Origin: CAHJXF01 sp964657795
Lineage (GTDB): Bacteria; Pseudomonadota; Gammaproteobacteria; Burkholderiales; Burkholderiaceae_D
Length of the DNA stretch: 16,428 bases
Assembly (NCBI GenBank): GCA_964657795.1
Contig: CAZZWS010000079.1
Coordinates: 1-16,428 of the forward strand
Reading direction: 5' to 3'
Shown here: positions 1-7,155 of the stretch, one piece after another
Layout of the letters: the number at the start of each line of letters is the position of its first letter
How positions within the stretch are numbered: position 1 is the stretch's first letter
Notes under the pieces: generated by a model
The model's input: only the letters and a program-made list of their open reading frames with translations
Database searches by the model: none
Told to the model about the DNA's origin: nothing
Made by a program: the position numbers and the translations under genes

Positions 1-2
1 CA

Positions 3-2246
3 TCCATCGCGGCATCGATCGCGGCATCCGTCGTCATAGGGGTCGTCGCTGCGCCGTCGACCGCGTCGGCGCAGTCGAAGCGATCCACGAAGCAGGCCGC
101 GACGCGCGCTCCCGAAGACCGCGTGTCGCTCAACTTCGTCAACGCCGACATCGAATCGGTGGTGCGCGCGATGGGTCAGTTCCTGAAGCGCGACTTCGTC
201 GTCGATCCGCGCGTCAAGGGCCAGATCACGCTGGCCAACGACCAGCCGGTGACGCGCGCCGAGGCTTATAACCTTCTCCTCACGTCGCTGCGCTTCCAGG
301 GCTTCACGATCGTCGAGAGCAACGGCGTCTACAAGGTCCTGCCGGAAGCCGATGCCAAGTTCGCCGGGGGCCCGATCCAGATCGCGCGCGGCGGTTCGCG
401 CAGCGACGGCGTGCGCGGCGACCAGATCGTCACCCAGATCTTCCGGCTCAACTACGAGTCGGCGTCGAACATGGTCAACATGCTGCGACCGCTGGTGACC
501 GCCAACAATCCGATCACGGTCAATCCGGGCAACAACTCGATCGTCATCACCGACTACGCCGACAACCTGCAGCGCATCGGCCGCATCATCGCCGGCGTCG
601 ACATGCCGCCGTCGGCGGACGGCGACGTGGTGCCGCTGCAGTACGCGCTCGCGGTCGACATCGCGCCGCTGATCCAGCGCACGCTCGAGCCGGCGCAGGG
701 CGGCACGGTCGATCCCGGCCAGCGCGTCACGGTGCTCGCCGACGCGCGGACCAACACCATCCTGCTGCGGGCCAGCAGTCCGGCGCGCATCTCGGCCGCG
801 AAGACGCTGATCGCGCGGCTCGACGTGCCGACGACGACGGCGGGCAACATCCACATCGTCTATCTCAAGAACGCCGAAGCCACCAAGCTCGCGCAGACGC
901 TGCGGTCGATCACCAGCGGCGACTCGTCCGCGCTGCAACCGTCGTCCTCGTCGACGTCGAGCAGCTTCGCGGCCGGTGCTTCCGGCGGCCTCGGCGGCAG
1001 CAGCACCAGCAACGGAACGCAGGGCGGCAGCGCGACGAGCGGCGTCGCGGGTGCGGCCAGCGCGTTCGGCGGACCAGCGGCCGGTGGCTCGACCGCCTCG
1101 ACGATCGCCAATCCGTTCGGTTCGCCGACGTCGTCGTCGTCGTCCAGCAACGCGGCCAGCGGCTTCATCCAGGCCGACGTCGGGACCAACGCGCTGATCA
1201 TCACCGCGCCCGAGCCGATCTACCGCAACCTGCGCGCCATCATCGAGAGCCTCGACGTGCGGCGGCCGCAGATCTTCATCGAGGCGCTGATTGTCGAAGT
1301 CACCGCGAACAAGGCGGCCGAATTCGGCGTGCAGTGGCAGGACTTCAACGGCCTCACCAAGTCGGGCAACAACCTCGTCGGCGGCACCAACTTCGGTGGC
1401 AGCGGTGTCAACATCATCTCCACCTCGTCCAGTCCGCTGTCGGTCGGGCAGGGCCTCAACATCGGTTTGGCACGCGGCTCGGTCACGATCGGCGGCGTGC
1501 AGATCTTCAACCTCGGCATCCTCGCGCGCGCGCTCGAGACCGACGACAACGCCAACGTGCTGTCGACACCCAACTTGCTGACCCTCGACAATGAGGAAGC
1601 GACGATCATCGTCGCGCAGCAGATTCCGTTCATCACGGGCTCGTACGCGCAGACCGGCACCACCGCCAGCGTGACGCCGTTCCAGACCATCGAACGCCGC
1701 GACGTCGGTCTCACGTTGAAGATCAAGCCGACCATCTCCGACAACGGCACCGTGAAGCTGCTGATCTACCAGGAGGTCTCCAACGTCGTGAACTCCACGA
1801 TCTCCGCGGCTGCCGGTCCGACCACCAACAAGCGCGCGGTCTCGACGGTGATCCAGCCCAACGAGGACGAGCTCGTGGTGCTCGGCGGCCTCATCCAGGA
1901 CCAGGTCGAGAACGGCGTCAGCCAGGTGCCGATCCTCGGCAACATCCCTTATCTCGGATCGATCTTCCGCTACCAGACGCGGACGCGGTCGCGGACCAAC
2001 CTGATGATCTTCCTGCGGCCGCACGTGATCCGCGACGAGGCCAGCAAGGCGGTCTACGCGGAGAAGTACGACATGATGCGCAAGACGCAGATCGACGCGG
2101 AGGCGCCGCACACGCCGCTGCTGCCGGACATGCCCGGCACGGTCCTGCCGCCGCGCAACGAAACGCCGTCGAGCATCACCGGTCCGTACACCTCGCCGGC
2201 GCAGCCCCCCAACCCGGCGTTGCCGACGACGGTCAAGCCGCAATGA
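3..2246 (+). CDS. gspD: Type II secretion secretin GspD (5' partial)
   Basis: Outer-membrane secretin, the multimeric exit pore of the type II secretion system. The reading frame is open to the left edge of the window, so the true start lies outside. The GTG at 123 is an internal valine, because the 40 codons before it encode an Ala/Val-rich hydrophobic stretch ending in APSTASAQS, which looks like the end of a signal peptide. Counting from 123, an N0 domain covers residues 1-80, N1 about 98-160, N2 about 166-235 and N3 about 242-378. N3 is split by a long Ser/Gly/Ala-rich insert. The C-terminal secretin domain (about 382-640) carries the hallmark VPILGNIPYLGSIFR. A Pro-rich tail of about 60 residues follows. 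The stop overlaps the gspE start (ATGA), implying translational coupling. The identification is firm; only the N-terminus is missing. Confidence 0.95.
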   Translation, partial: SIAASIAASVVIGVVAAPSTASAQSKRSTKQAATRAPEDRVSLNFVNADIESVVRAMGQFLKRDFVVDPRVKGQITLANDQPVTRAEAYNLLLTSLRFQGFTIVESNGVYKVLPEADAKFAGGPIQIARGGSRSDGVRGDQIVTQIFRLNYESASNMVNMLRPLVTANNPITVNPGNNSIVITDYADNLQRIGRIIAGVDMPPSADGDVVPLQYALAVDIAPLIQRTLEPAQGGTVDPGQRVTVLADARTNTILLRASSPARISAAKTLIARLDVPTTTAGNIHIVYLKNAEATKLAQTLRSITSGDSSALQPSSSSTSSSFAAGASGGLGGSSTSNGTQGGSATSGVAGAASAFGGPAAGGSTASTIANPFGSPTSSSSSSNAASGFIQADVGTNALIITAPEPIYRNLRAIIESLDVRRPQIFIEALIVEVTANKAAEFGVQWQDFNGLTKSGNNLVGGTNFGGSGVNIISTSSSPLSVGQGLNIGLARGSVTIGGVQIFNLGILARALETDDNANVLSTPNLLTLDNEEATIIVAQQIPFITGSYAQTGTTASVTPFQTIERRDVGLTLKIKPTISDNGTVKLLIYQEVSNVVNSTISAAAGPTTNKRAVSTVIQPNEDELVVLGGLIQDQVENGVSQVPILGNIPYLGSIFRYQTRTRSRTNLMIFLRPHVIRDEASKAVYAEKYDMMRKTQIDAEAPHTPLLPDMPGTVLPPRNETPSSITGPYTSPAQPPNPALPTTVKPQ
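924..1166 (+). other. Ser/Gly/Ala-rich low-complexity insert within GspD N3
   Basis: About 80 codons made almost entirely of Ser, Gly, Ala and Thr interrupt the N3 subdomain of the secretin. They include runs such as SSSSTSSS and SSSSSS and a TCG microsatellite near 1129-1143. In-frame TCG units mean slippage would change length without shifting the frame. Flexible inserts at this place are known in several GspD proteins; this one is long. Confidence 0.8.
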
Positions 2247-3796
2247 GTTCCACGCCGCAGACGTTCTCGCGATTCGGCGCCGCGGCCGCCGCGGCCGTGG
2301 CTTCCACGCAGTCGGCGACCATCCCGCGCGATCTGCGCGTCGCGCGCGAGGTGCCTTACGCGTTCGCACGCGACCATCATGTGCTGGTCGCGCGACGTGA
2401 AGAAACCGAAGCCGCGGGCGCGCCGCGCACGGTGTTCATCAGCACGGCCACGGCGCCGCTCGCGATCGCCGAACTGCAGCGTGCGCTCGGCCCGATCCGC
2501 GTCTCCGAAGTCGCCGGCGACGCGCTCGAGAAGGCCATCGCCAAGGCCTACGCGACCGACGACGGCGCATCCGCCCGCGTGGTCGACGAGGTCGACGCAT
2601 CGCTCGACCTGTCGCGGCTGATGCAGGACGTGCCCGAGATCGAGGACCTGCTCGAAGCCGAGGACAACGCGCCGGTCATCCGCCTCATCAACGCGCTCTT
2701 CACCGAGGCCGCGCGCGAGGGCGCGTCCGACATCCACCTCGAACCGTTCGAGACGCATTCGGTCGTGCGCTTCCGGGTCGACGGCACGCTGCGCGACATC
2801 GTGCGGCCGCGCCGCCAGCTGCATTCGGCGCTGATCTCGCGGATCAAGATCATGGCCAACCTCGACATCGCCGAGAAGCGCCTGCCGCAGGACGGGCGCA
2901 TCGCGCTCAGGGTCGCGGGCCGGCCGCTCGACGTGCGCGTGTCGACGCTGCCGGTCGGCAACAGCCCGTCGCAGCCCGAGCGCGCGGTGCTGCGTCTGCT
3001 CGACAAGGAAGCCGGCCGTCTCGACCTCACCGCGCTCGGCATGGGCCGCGACGCGCTGGCCACGTTCGATTCGTTGATCAAGCAGCCGCACGGCATCGTG
3101 CTGGTCACCGGGCCGACCGGCTCGGGCAAGACCACCACGCTGTACGCGGCGCTGTCGCGGATCGACGCGGCGACGACCAACATCCTGACGGTCGAGGACC
3201 CGATCGAATACGAGCTTCCGGCGATCGGCCAGACGCAGGTCAACGCGCGCATCGGCATGAGCTTCGCGGCCGCGCTGCGCGCCATCCTGCGGCAGGACCC
3301 GGACGTCATCATGATCGGCGAGATCCGCGACCTCGAGACCGCGCAGATCGCTGTGCAGGCGTCCCTCACCGGCCACCTCGTGCTGGCGACGCTGCATACC
3401 AACGACGCGGTTTCGGCGGCGACGCGCCTGGCCGACATGGGCGTCGAGCCGTTCCTGTTGTCGTCGAGCCTCCTCGGCGTCGTCGCGCAGCGGCTGGTCC
3501 GCAAGCTGTGCGACGTCTGCAAGACCGAGAAAGAGGGCAACGATGGAAGCCGTGAGATGCATCCGGTCGGCTGCCCGACCTGCGGCCACACGGGCTACCA
3601 GGGTCGCACCGGCATCTACGAACTGATGCGCGTCGACGATCGCGTCCGCGACCTGATCCACGATCAGTCGGGCGAGCCGGTGCTGCGCGAAGCCGCCCGC
3701 GCGGCCGGCATGACCAATCTTCGCGAGGACGGCGATCGCTGGATCCACACCGGCGTCACGTCGCGCGAGGAAGTCTTTCGCGTCACACGCGACTAG
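2243..3796 (+). CDS. gspE: Type II secretion ATPase GspE
   Basis: Cytoplasmic hexameric ATPase that powers pseudopilus assembly. The 517 residues are close to the family length. An N-terminal domain (about 25-120) binds the inner-membrane platform in homologues. The catalytic core has Walker A GPTGSGKT (290-297), an Asp box VEDPIEYE (317-324), Walker B DPDVIMIGEIRD (352-363) and a His box ending in ATLHTND (382-388). A zinc-binding tetracysteine module follows: CDVC (423, 426) and CPTC (444, 447), with a spacer of 17 residues. All ATPase motifs are intact. The ATG overlaps the gspD stop by 4 bp; no clear Shine-Dalgarno is visible, which fits coupled translation. Confidence 0.95.
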   Translation: MSSTPQTFSRFGAAAAAAVASTQSATIPRDLRVAREVPYAFARDHHVLVARREETEAAGAPRTVFISTATAPLAIAELQRALGPIRVSEVAGDALEKAIAKAYATDDGASARVVDEVDASLDLSRLMQDVPEIEDLLEAEDNAPVIRLINALFTEAAREGASDIHLEPFETHSVVRFRVDGTLRDIVRPRRQLHSALISRIKIMANLDIAEKRLPQDGRIALRVAGRPLDVRVSTLPVGNSPSQPERAVLRLLDKEAGRLDLTALGMGRDALATFDSLIKQPHGIVLVTGPTGSGKTTTLYAALSRIDAATTNILTVEDPIEYELPAIGQTQVNARIGMSFAAALRAILRQDPDVIMIGEIRDLETAQIAVQASLTGHLVLATLHTNDAVSAATRLADMGVEPFLLSSSLLGVVAQRLVRKLCDVCKTEKEGNDGSREMHPVGCPTCGHTGYQGRTGIYELMRVDDRVRDLIHDQSGEPVLREAARAAGMTNLREDGDRWIHTGVTSREEVFRVTRD

Positions 3797-3810
3797 CTGG
3801 GGACGCGAAC

Positions 3811-4407
3811 ATGACGTCGCTGCTCGTCGCCCTCGTCGTCCTGTTCTGCGCGCTGCTGCTGGCGATGCGGGTGCTGCGCGCGCTGACGCAACAGCGGAGC
3901 GACGAAAGCTGGCCGTTCATCGCGAAGAAGCCGCTGACCCGGGTCGAGCAGGCGCTGTACTTCCGGCTGATCGACGCGTTGCCGCAGCAGATCGTGCTCG
4001 CGCAGGTGCCGATGACGAGCTTCCTGCGCGTGCGTCGCGGGCAGACCTGGAGCGAGTGGCACAGCCGAATCAGCCAGAAGAGCGTCGACTACCTGATCTG
4101 CGAGCGCGACTTCAGCATCGTCGCGGCGATCGAGCTCGACGATGCGTCGCACGACAGCCCGGCGCGGGTCCACGCCGACGCGACGAAGAGCCGGGCGCTG
4201 ACGTCCGCGGGCGTGACACTGGTGCGCTGGCGCACGACCGCGATGCCGGACATCGCGACGATCCGATCGATCGTCGACGACATCCGCGACCAGGGCCGCG
4301 AAGGTCGCGACGGGTTGATCGCGGCGCGTCTGGAGCCGCGACTGCACGTCACCCGCATCGACGCGAGCAACGATGCGTCGATCGTCGCCGAGGAGCGCCG
4401 GCCGTGA
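3811..4407 (+). CDS. Membrane-anchored DUF2726 protein, PD-(D/E)XK-like
   Basis: 198 residues. One N-terminal hydrophobic segment (about 3-24) should anchor the protein in the inner membrane, with the basic segment after it suggesting that the rest is cytoplasmic. The soluble part (about 40-160) matches my recollection of DUF2726. The pattern is a Pro-Leu-Thr-x-x-Glu opening (41-46), D93 in KSVDYLIC, E108 and D110 in AAIELDDASH, H114, then D123 and K126 and a final strand GVTLVRW. This resembles a PD-(D/E)XK nuclease core, but catalysis is not shown. It starts 14 bp after gspE with a GGGGA element 8-12 nt before the ATG, and ends 27 bp before gspF, so it is almost certainly co-transcribed with the secretion genes. 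Its role is unknown. It is not a standard type II secretion component. Confidence 0.8.
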   Translation: MTSLLVALVVLFCALLLAMRVLRALTQQRSDESWPFIAKKPLTRVEQALYFRLIDALPQQIVLAQVPMTSFLRVRRGQTWSEWHSRISQKSVDYLICERDFSIVAAIELDDASHDSPARVHADATKSRALTSAGVTLVRWRTTAMPDIATIRSIVDDIRDQGREGRDGLIAARLEPRLHVTRIDASNDASIVAEERRP

Positions 4408-4434
4408 TCGACGGTCGGCAGGCTTGAATCCGTC

Positions 4435-5700
4435 ATGACCGCGTTCCGCTACGAAGCCGCCGAAGACTCCGGCCGCATCCGCACCGGCGTCGTCGACGCG
4501 GACAGCCCGCGCCTCGCGCGTGCCGGCTTGCGGCAGCAGGGCCTGACGCCGTTGTCGGTCGAGGCGCTCGGCGCGTCGAACGATGCGCGCATCGACGCGA
4601 CCGACGCGGACGGGTCGGCGGGCGCATCGGCCGGTTCGCGGGCCATCCGTCGTCGCCTGCCGACGACCGAGCGCGCGCTGCTCGTGCGCCAGCTCGCCAG
4701 CCTGTTCACGGCCGGACTGCCGCTCGCGCAGGCGCTGGCCGTGGTCCAGGACCAGGCCGAGAAGCCGCGCGTGCGCGACCTGCTCGCCGCGATCCGCGGC
4801 GACGTCGTGTCGGGCATGTCGCTGGCATCGGCCTTCGCACGCCACCCGCGCGACATCCCCGAACTCGATCGCGCATTGATCGCGGCCGGCGAACAATCGG
4901 GTGACCTCGGCACGGTGCTGATGCGGCTCGCCGATCACATCGAGCGGCGCAATGCACTGAAAGCCAAGGTCACGGCCGCGTTCGTCTATCCGGCCATCGT
5001 CACGACGGTGGCCGTCATCGTCGTGACGGCGCTGCTGGTCTACGTGGTGCCGCAGATCGTCGGCGTCTTCGCACAAACGAAGCAGAAGCTGCCGTTCCTC
5101 ACGCTCGCGCTGATCGGGCTGTCGGGGTTCATCCGCGCCTATGGCTGGATCGTCGTCGTCGCGCTGGTCGCGATCGGCGTCTTCGTGCGCAAGCTGCTGA
5201 GGCAGCCCGGCCCGAAGCGCGCCTGGCACGCGCGCCTGCTGAAGCTGCCGCTGGCCGGTCCGCTGGTGCGGCGCGCGGACCTCGCGCGTTTCTCGGACAC
5301 GCTCGCGATCCTGGTCGGCGCGGGCGTGCCGATCCTGCGCGCGCTGGTCGCGGCGCGCGACACGATGAGCAACGTCGTGTTGCGCGACACCGTCGACGAA
5401 GCCATCGTCCGCGTGCGCGAGGGCGCGTCGCTGTCGCGTGCGTTGCGGCCGCCACGCGGGCAGCGCGGCGAGTTCCCGCCGGTGCTGCTCAACCTCATCG
5501 CGAGCGGCGAGGCGACCGGCAAGCTGCCCGACATGCTGGAGCGCGCGGCGACGAGTCAGGCCGACGAACTCGAGCGCCGCACGCTGTGGCTGACGAGCCT
5601 GCTCGAACCGCTGCTGGTGCTCGCGATGGGCGCGATGGTGCTGCTGATCGTGCTCGCGATTCTGATGCCGATCATCGACATGAACCAGCTGATCCGGTAA
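4435..5700 (+). CDS. gspF: Type II secretion inner-membrane platform protein GspF
   Basis: Polytopic inner-membrane protein that couples the GspE ATPase to pseudopilus growth. The 421 residues fit the family (about 400). Two homologous T2SSF repeats are visible, at about 83-207 and 286-412. Each carries the typical Gly-rich loop: AAGEQSGDLGTVL (150-162) and ASGEATGKLPDML (356-368). Transmembrane segments are expected near 186-210, 233-252 and 385-413. The region around residues 45-75 is Asp/Ala/Ser-rich and probably a linker. The start is ATG 4435 with only a weak GGCAGG element upstream. The gene ends the secretion operon in this window. Confidence 0.94.
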   Translation: MTAFRYEAAEDSGRIRTGVVDADSPRLARAGLRQQGLTPLSVEALGASNDARIDATDADGSAGASAGSRAIRRRLPTTERALLVRQLASLFTAGLPLAQALAVVQDQAEKPRVRDLLAAIRGDVVSGMSLASAFARHPRDIPELDRALIAAGEQSGDLGTVLMRLADHIERRNALKAKVTAAFVYPAIVTTVAVIVVTALLVYVVPQIVGVFAQTKQKLPFLTLALIGLSGFIRAYGWIVVVALVAIGVFVRKLLRQPGPKRAWHARLLKLPLAGPLVRRADLARFSDTLAILVGAGVPILRALVAARDTMSNVVLRDTVDEAIVRVREGASLSRALRPPRGQRGEFPPVLLNLIASGEATGKLPDMLERAATSQADELERRTLWLTSLLEPLLVLAMGAMVLLIVLAILMPIIDMNQLIR

Positions 5701-5756
5701 ACCGCGAGAGCGGCTCTGCGATCATCGTCGGCGAGACGGACCTGCCGTTCGTATCG

Positions 5757-5785
5757 TTGCCTGATCGTGGACGTTGCTCTACGCT
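5757..5785 (+). promoter_or_regulatory. Possible sigma-70 promoter for the TonB-C-like gene
   Basis: TTGCCT (5757-5762) and TACGCT (5780-5785) are separated by exactly 17 bp and lie 31 bp before the ATG at 5817. The -35 matches 4 of 6 and the -10 matches 3 of 6 consensus bases, so this is only a weak candidate. Confidence 0.3.
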
Positions 5786-5816
5786 CCTGGCTCCACCTTG
5801 CGAAACGGAGACGTCG

Positions 5817-6338
5817 ATGCGGTCCACCTGGTATCGGGTAGTGGTGGCCTTCTGTCTGCCGCTCGTCGTGTCGGCGGCCCTCGGCGAAGACGGTGATCCG
5901 ACGTTCCGCCTGAAAGCGGCCGAGACGCGGCTCGGGTCCAACATCAAGCGCGATGCCGTTCTTTCAGGCGCAGTTCCGCTGAACAAGTCCTACGGCGAGA
6001 TGACTCCCGAGCAACGCGCGATCATCCACGGCTGGTACGAGAATCTCGGCGCCCGCGACGAACCGCCGTTCCCGCGCGATGGGCTGGCGCCGATCTACCG
6101 GCAGATCGCGAAAGCGCAACAACGGGTGCTGATCGATGGTTCGCTCGACGCGGACGTCGACGTGGATGCCCTCGGTGTCGTCACCGCGGTGTCCATCGTG
6201 CGATCCACGGGACGTCCCGATATCGATCGCTACATCGCGTCGACGTTGATGGAGGCGTCCTACAAGCCGGCGCTGTGCGATGGGACGCCGTGCCGGATGT
6301 CGTTGCCGTTCAGGATCAACTTCAAGACATCGTTCTGA
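5817..6338 (+). CDS. Small exported protein with TonB-C-like domain
   Basis: 173 residues. ATG 5817 is chosen because GGAG lies 6 nt upstream (5807-5810) and because it opens directly into a signal peptide (basic MRSTWYR, then a hydrophobic core to about residue 22, likely cleavage after ALG). The longer in-frame extension would overlap gspF. The C-terminal 65 residues follow the TonB/TonB-family C-terminal pattern: strand VDVDALGVVTAVSIVRSTG (114-132), helix with DIDRYIASTL, then YKPALCDGTPC and a closing strand. There is no transmembrane anchor and no Pro-rich spacer, so it is not a classical energy transducer and probably works in the periplasm. Two cysteines in CDGTPC (154, 159) could form a disulfide. 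It is separated from gspF by 116 bp, so linkage to secretion is uncertain. Confidence 0.7.
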   Translation: MRSTWYRVVVAFCLPLVVSAALGEDGDPTFRLKAAETRLGSNIKRDAVLSGAVPLNKSYGEMTPEQRAIIHGWYENLGARDEPPFPRDGLAPIYRQIAKAQQRVLIDGSLDADVDVDALGVVTAVSIVRSTGRPDIDRYIASTLMEASYKPALCDGTPCRMSLPFRINFKTSF

Positions 6339-6393
6339 CGTCGCCGACCGCCCCGATCAGCGCGCGGCGTCGCTTCGACGTGCGGTTCCGAAC

Positions 6394-6408
6394 GGTCGAT
6401 CATCGACC
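6394..6408. repeat. Inverted repeat in convergent intergenic region
   Basis: GGTCGAT-C-ATCGACC forms a perfect 7-bp dyad (a hairpin with a 6-bp stem and 3-nt loop) between the stops of the TonB-C-like gene (+) and the PEP-CTERM gene (-). No T-run follows on either strand, so it may be a weak bidirectional terminator or have no function. Confidence 0.35.
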
Positions 6409-6424
6409 CCGATCAGCTCGCTCA

Positions 6425-6862
6425 TCAGGCAACGACCTCGCTTTTGGCCGACGCGTTCTTCCGGCGTCGCACCGCGATCAGCGCCGCGGCCGCGAAGCCG
6501 AGCACCGCGATCGTTGCGGGTTCCACGATGGGATTGGGCGACCACGGCGTGTTTTCCCGGGTGTGGCCGACATCCTGCCGATTCGCCGCACCGACGCGGC
6601 TCCGGGCGTGCTCGTCGGTCGGCGCCGACGTCTTGACGGAAACATGACGACCGAGGTCGCCGAGCTCGGCGCTGGCGACCACCGCTCCGGGTGCCGGCGC
6701 CTGCACGTCGCTCGCGTGGGCGGGCCGGATCGCCACCAGGCAGGCGACGACGGCGACGGCGAAGGCAACGTGAACCAACGCGGCTTTCGCGCGGGCCGCC
6801 GTGTCCGCGGTCGTGCGTGCCGATGTGGCCGTTCTGTTGAAACCTGATGTGTTGCGCTGCAT
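6425..6862 (-). CDS. Short PEP-CTERM sorting-domain protein
   Basis: 145 residues. The start at 6862 is preferred over longer versions because a G6 tract (6867-6872) lies just upstream and the protein then opens into a signal peptide: an Arg/Thr-rich n-region (1-27), a hydrophobic core (28-44) and cleavage near RPAHA-SDV (50/51). The C-terminus is a PEP-CTERM anchor: NPIVEPAT (110-117), a hydrophobic helix (118-131), the basic cluster RRRK (132-135) and a 10-residue tail. Known PEP-CTERM proteins are recognised by an exosortase and linked to exopolysaccharide and biofilm or floc matrix. The usual VPEP is IVEP here. The mature part is only about 60 residues, Ala/Ser/Thr-rich, and has no domain I recognise. 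No exosortase gene is in the window. Control by sigma-54 is suggested by the element at 6905-6920. Confidence 0.8.
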   Translation of the reverse strand: MQRNTSGFNRTATSARTTADTAARAKAALVHVAFAVAVVACLVAIRPAHASDVQAPAPGAVVASAELGDLGRHVSVKTSAPTDEHARSRVGAANRQDVGHTRENTPWSPNPIVEPATIAVLGFAAAALIAVRRRKNASAKSEVVA

Positions 6863-6904
6863 GGATCCCCCCGGATGGATGCGTTCGACTCTTGCTCCAA
6901 TCGT

Positions 6905-6920
6905 CGCAATAACCGAACCA
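6905..6920 (-). promoter_or_regulatory. Candidate sigma-54 (-24/-12) promoter of PEP-CTERM gene
   Basis: On the minus strand this reads TGGTTCGGTTATTGCG. It has the invariant GG and GC separated by 10 bases and matches 9 of the 12 defined positions of the consensus TGGCACG-N4-TTGCW. Transcription would start near 6894, giving a leader of about 32 nt before the ATG at 6862, a natural spacing. RpoN with the PrsK/PrsR two-component system has been linked to PEP-CTERM gene expression in floc-forming betaproteobacteria, which agrees with the context. Confidence 0.6.
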
Positions 6921-6978
6921 GCACGGCGCGATCGCTGCGGGTCGCTCTCCGTTCCCCTATGGAAAGAGGTCGCGCGGA

Positions 6979-6992
6979 CGCGATGCATCGCG
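6979..6992. promoter_or_regulatory. Perfect 14-bp palindrome, possible enhancer-binding site
   Basis: CGCGATGCATCGCG is a perfect palindrome centred about 92 bp upstream of the start site predicted from the sigma-54 element. It sits inside a near-concentric outer dyad (GGTCGC at 6968-6973, GCGACC at 6994-6999). The distance is usual for a bacterial enhancer-binding protein site; no regulator gene is nearby. Confidence 0.4.
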
Positions 6993-7036
6993 AGCGACCG
7001 GCGGTTGGCGGTGAACGAACAGGTGACGCGACTGGG

Positions 7037-7050
7037 CGCTTTCGAACGCG
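7037..7050. promoter_or_regulatory. Imperfect 14-bp palindrome in the divergent control region
   Basis: CGCTTTCGAACGCG has six of seven base pairs symmetric. It shares the CGC-N8-GCG outline with the site at 6979-6992, from which it is 58 bp away centre to centre. It lies about 150 bp upstream of the predicted PEP-CTERM start site and about 50 bp upstream of the hydrolase -10 box, so it could serve either gene. Confidence 0.25.
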
Positions 7051-7095
7051 ATCCGCCAGGGTCGGCCGATTCGGGGACGCACCGGTCGGCCCTTC

Positions 7096-7101
7096 TATAA
7101 T
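7096..7101 (+). promoter_or_regulatory. TATAAT -10 box for the hydrolase gene
   Basis: A perfect TATAAT hexamer lies 54 bp before the ATG at 7156 in otherwise GC-rich DNA, predicting a leader of about 48 nt. No good -35 is seen at 16-18 bp upstream (GGGGAC at 7073-7078 is the best), so an activator may be needed. Confidence 0.5.
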
Positions 7102-7155
7102 CGTCGCGCGCGGTTCGCAGCAAGCCGACGCTCCTCGTCGACCGACCCGAATCGC

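Noticed and set aside
123..125. GTG at 123 as the start of gspD
   Set aside because: The frame is open to the window edge and the 40 upstream codons look like the end of a signal peptide, which a secretin needs.
2054..3748. Long minus-strand open frame opposite gspE (564 codons), and similar ones at 3793-5229 and 6478-8949
   Set aside because: Arg/Asp/His-rich composition without domains, directly antisense to well-identified genes; typical shadow frames of high-GC coding DNA.
5702..5713. CCGC-GAGA-GCGG hairpin after gspF as a terminator
   Set aside because: The stem is only 4 bp and no T-run follows, although the loop is a GNRA tetraloop.
5586..5816. Upstream extension of the TonB-C-like protein
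   Set aside because: It would overlap gspF by more than 100 bp and bury the signal peptide inside the protein; ATG 5817 has its own GGAG.
6863..7123. Longer start for the PEP-CTERM protein
   Set aside because: It adds about 87 Arg/Ser-rich residues before the signal peptide and would cover the sigma-54 type element and the palindromes.
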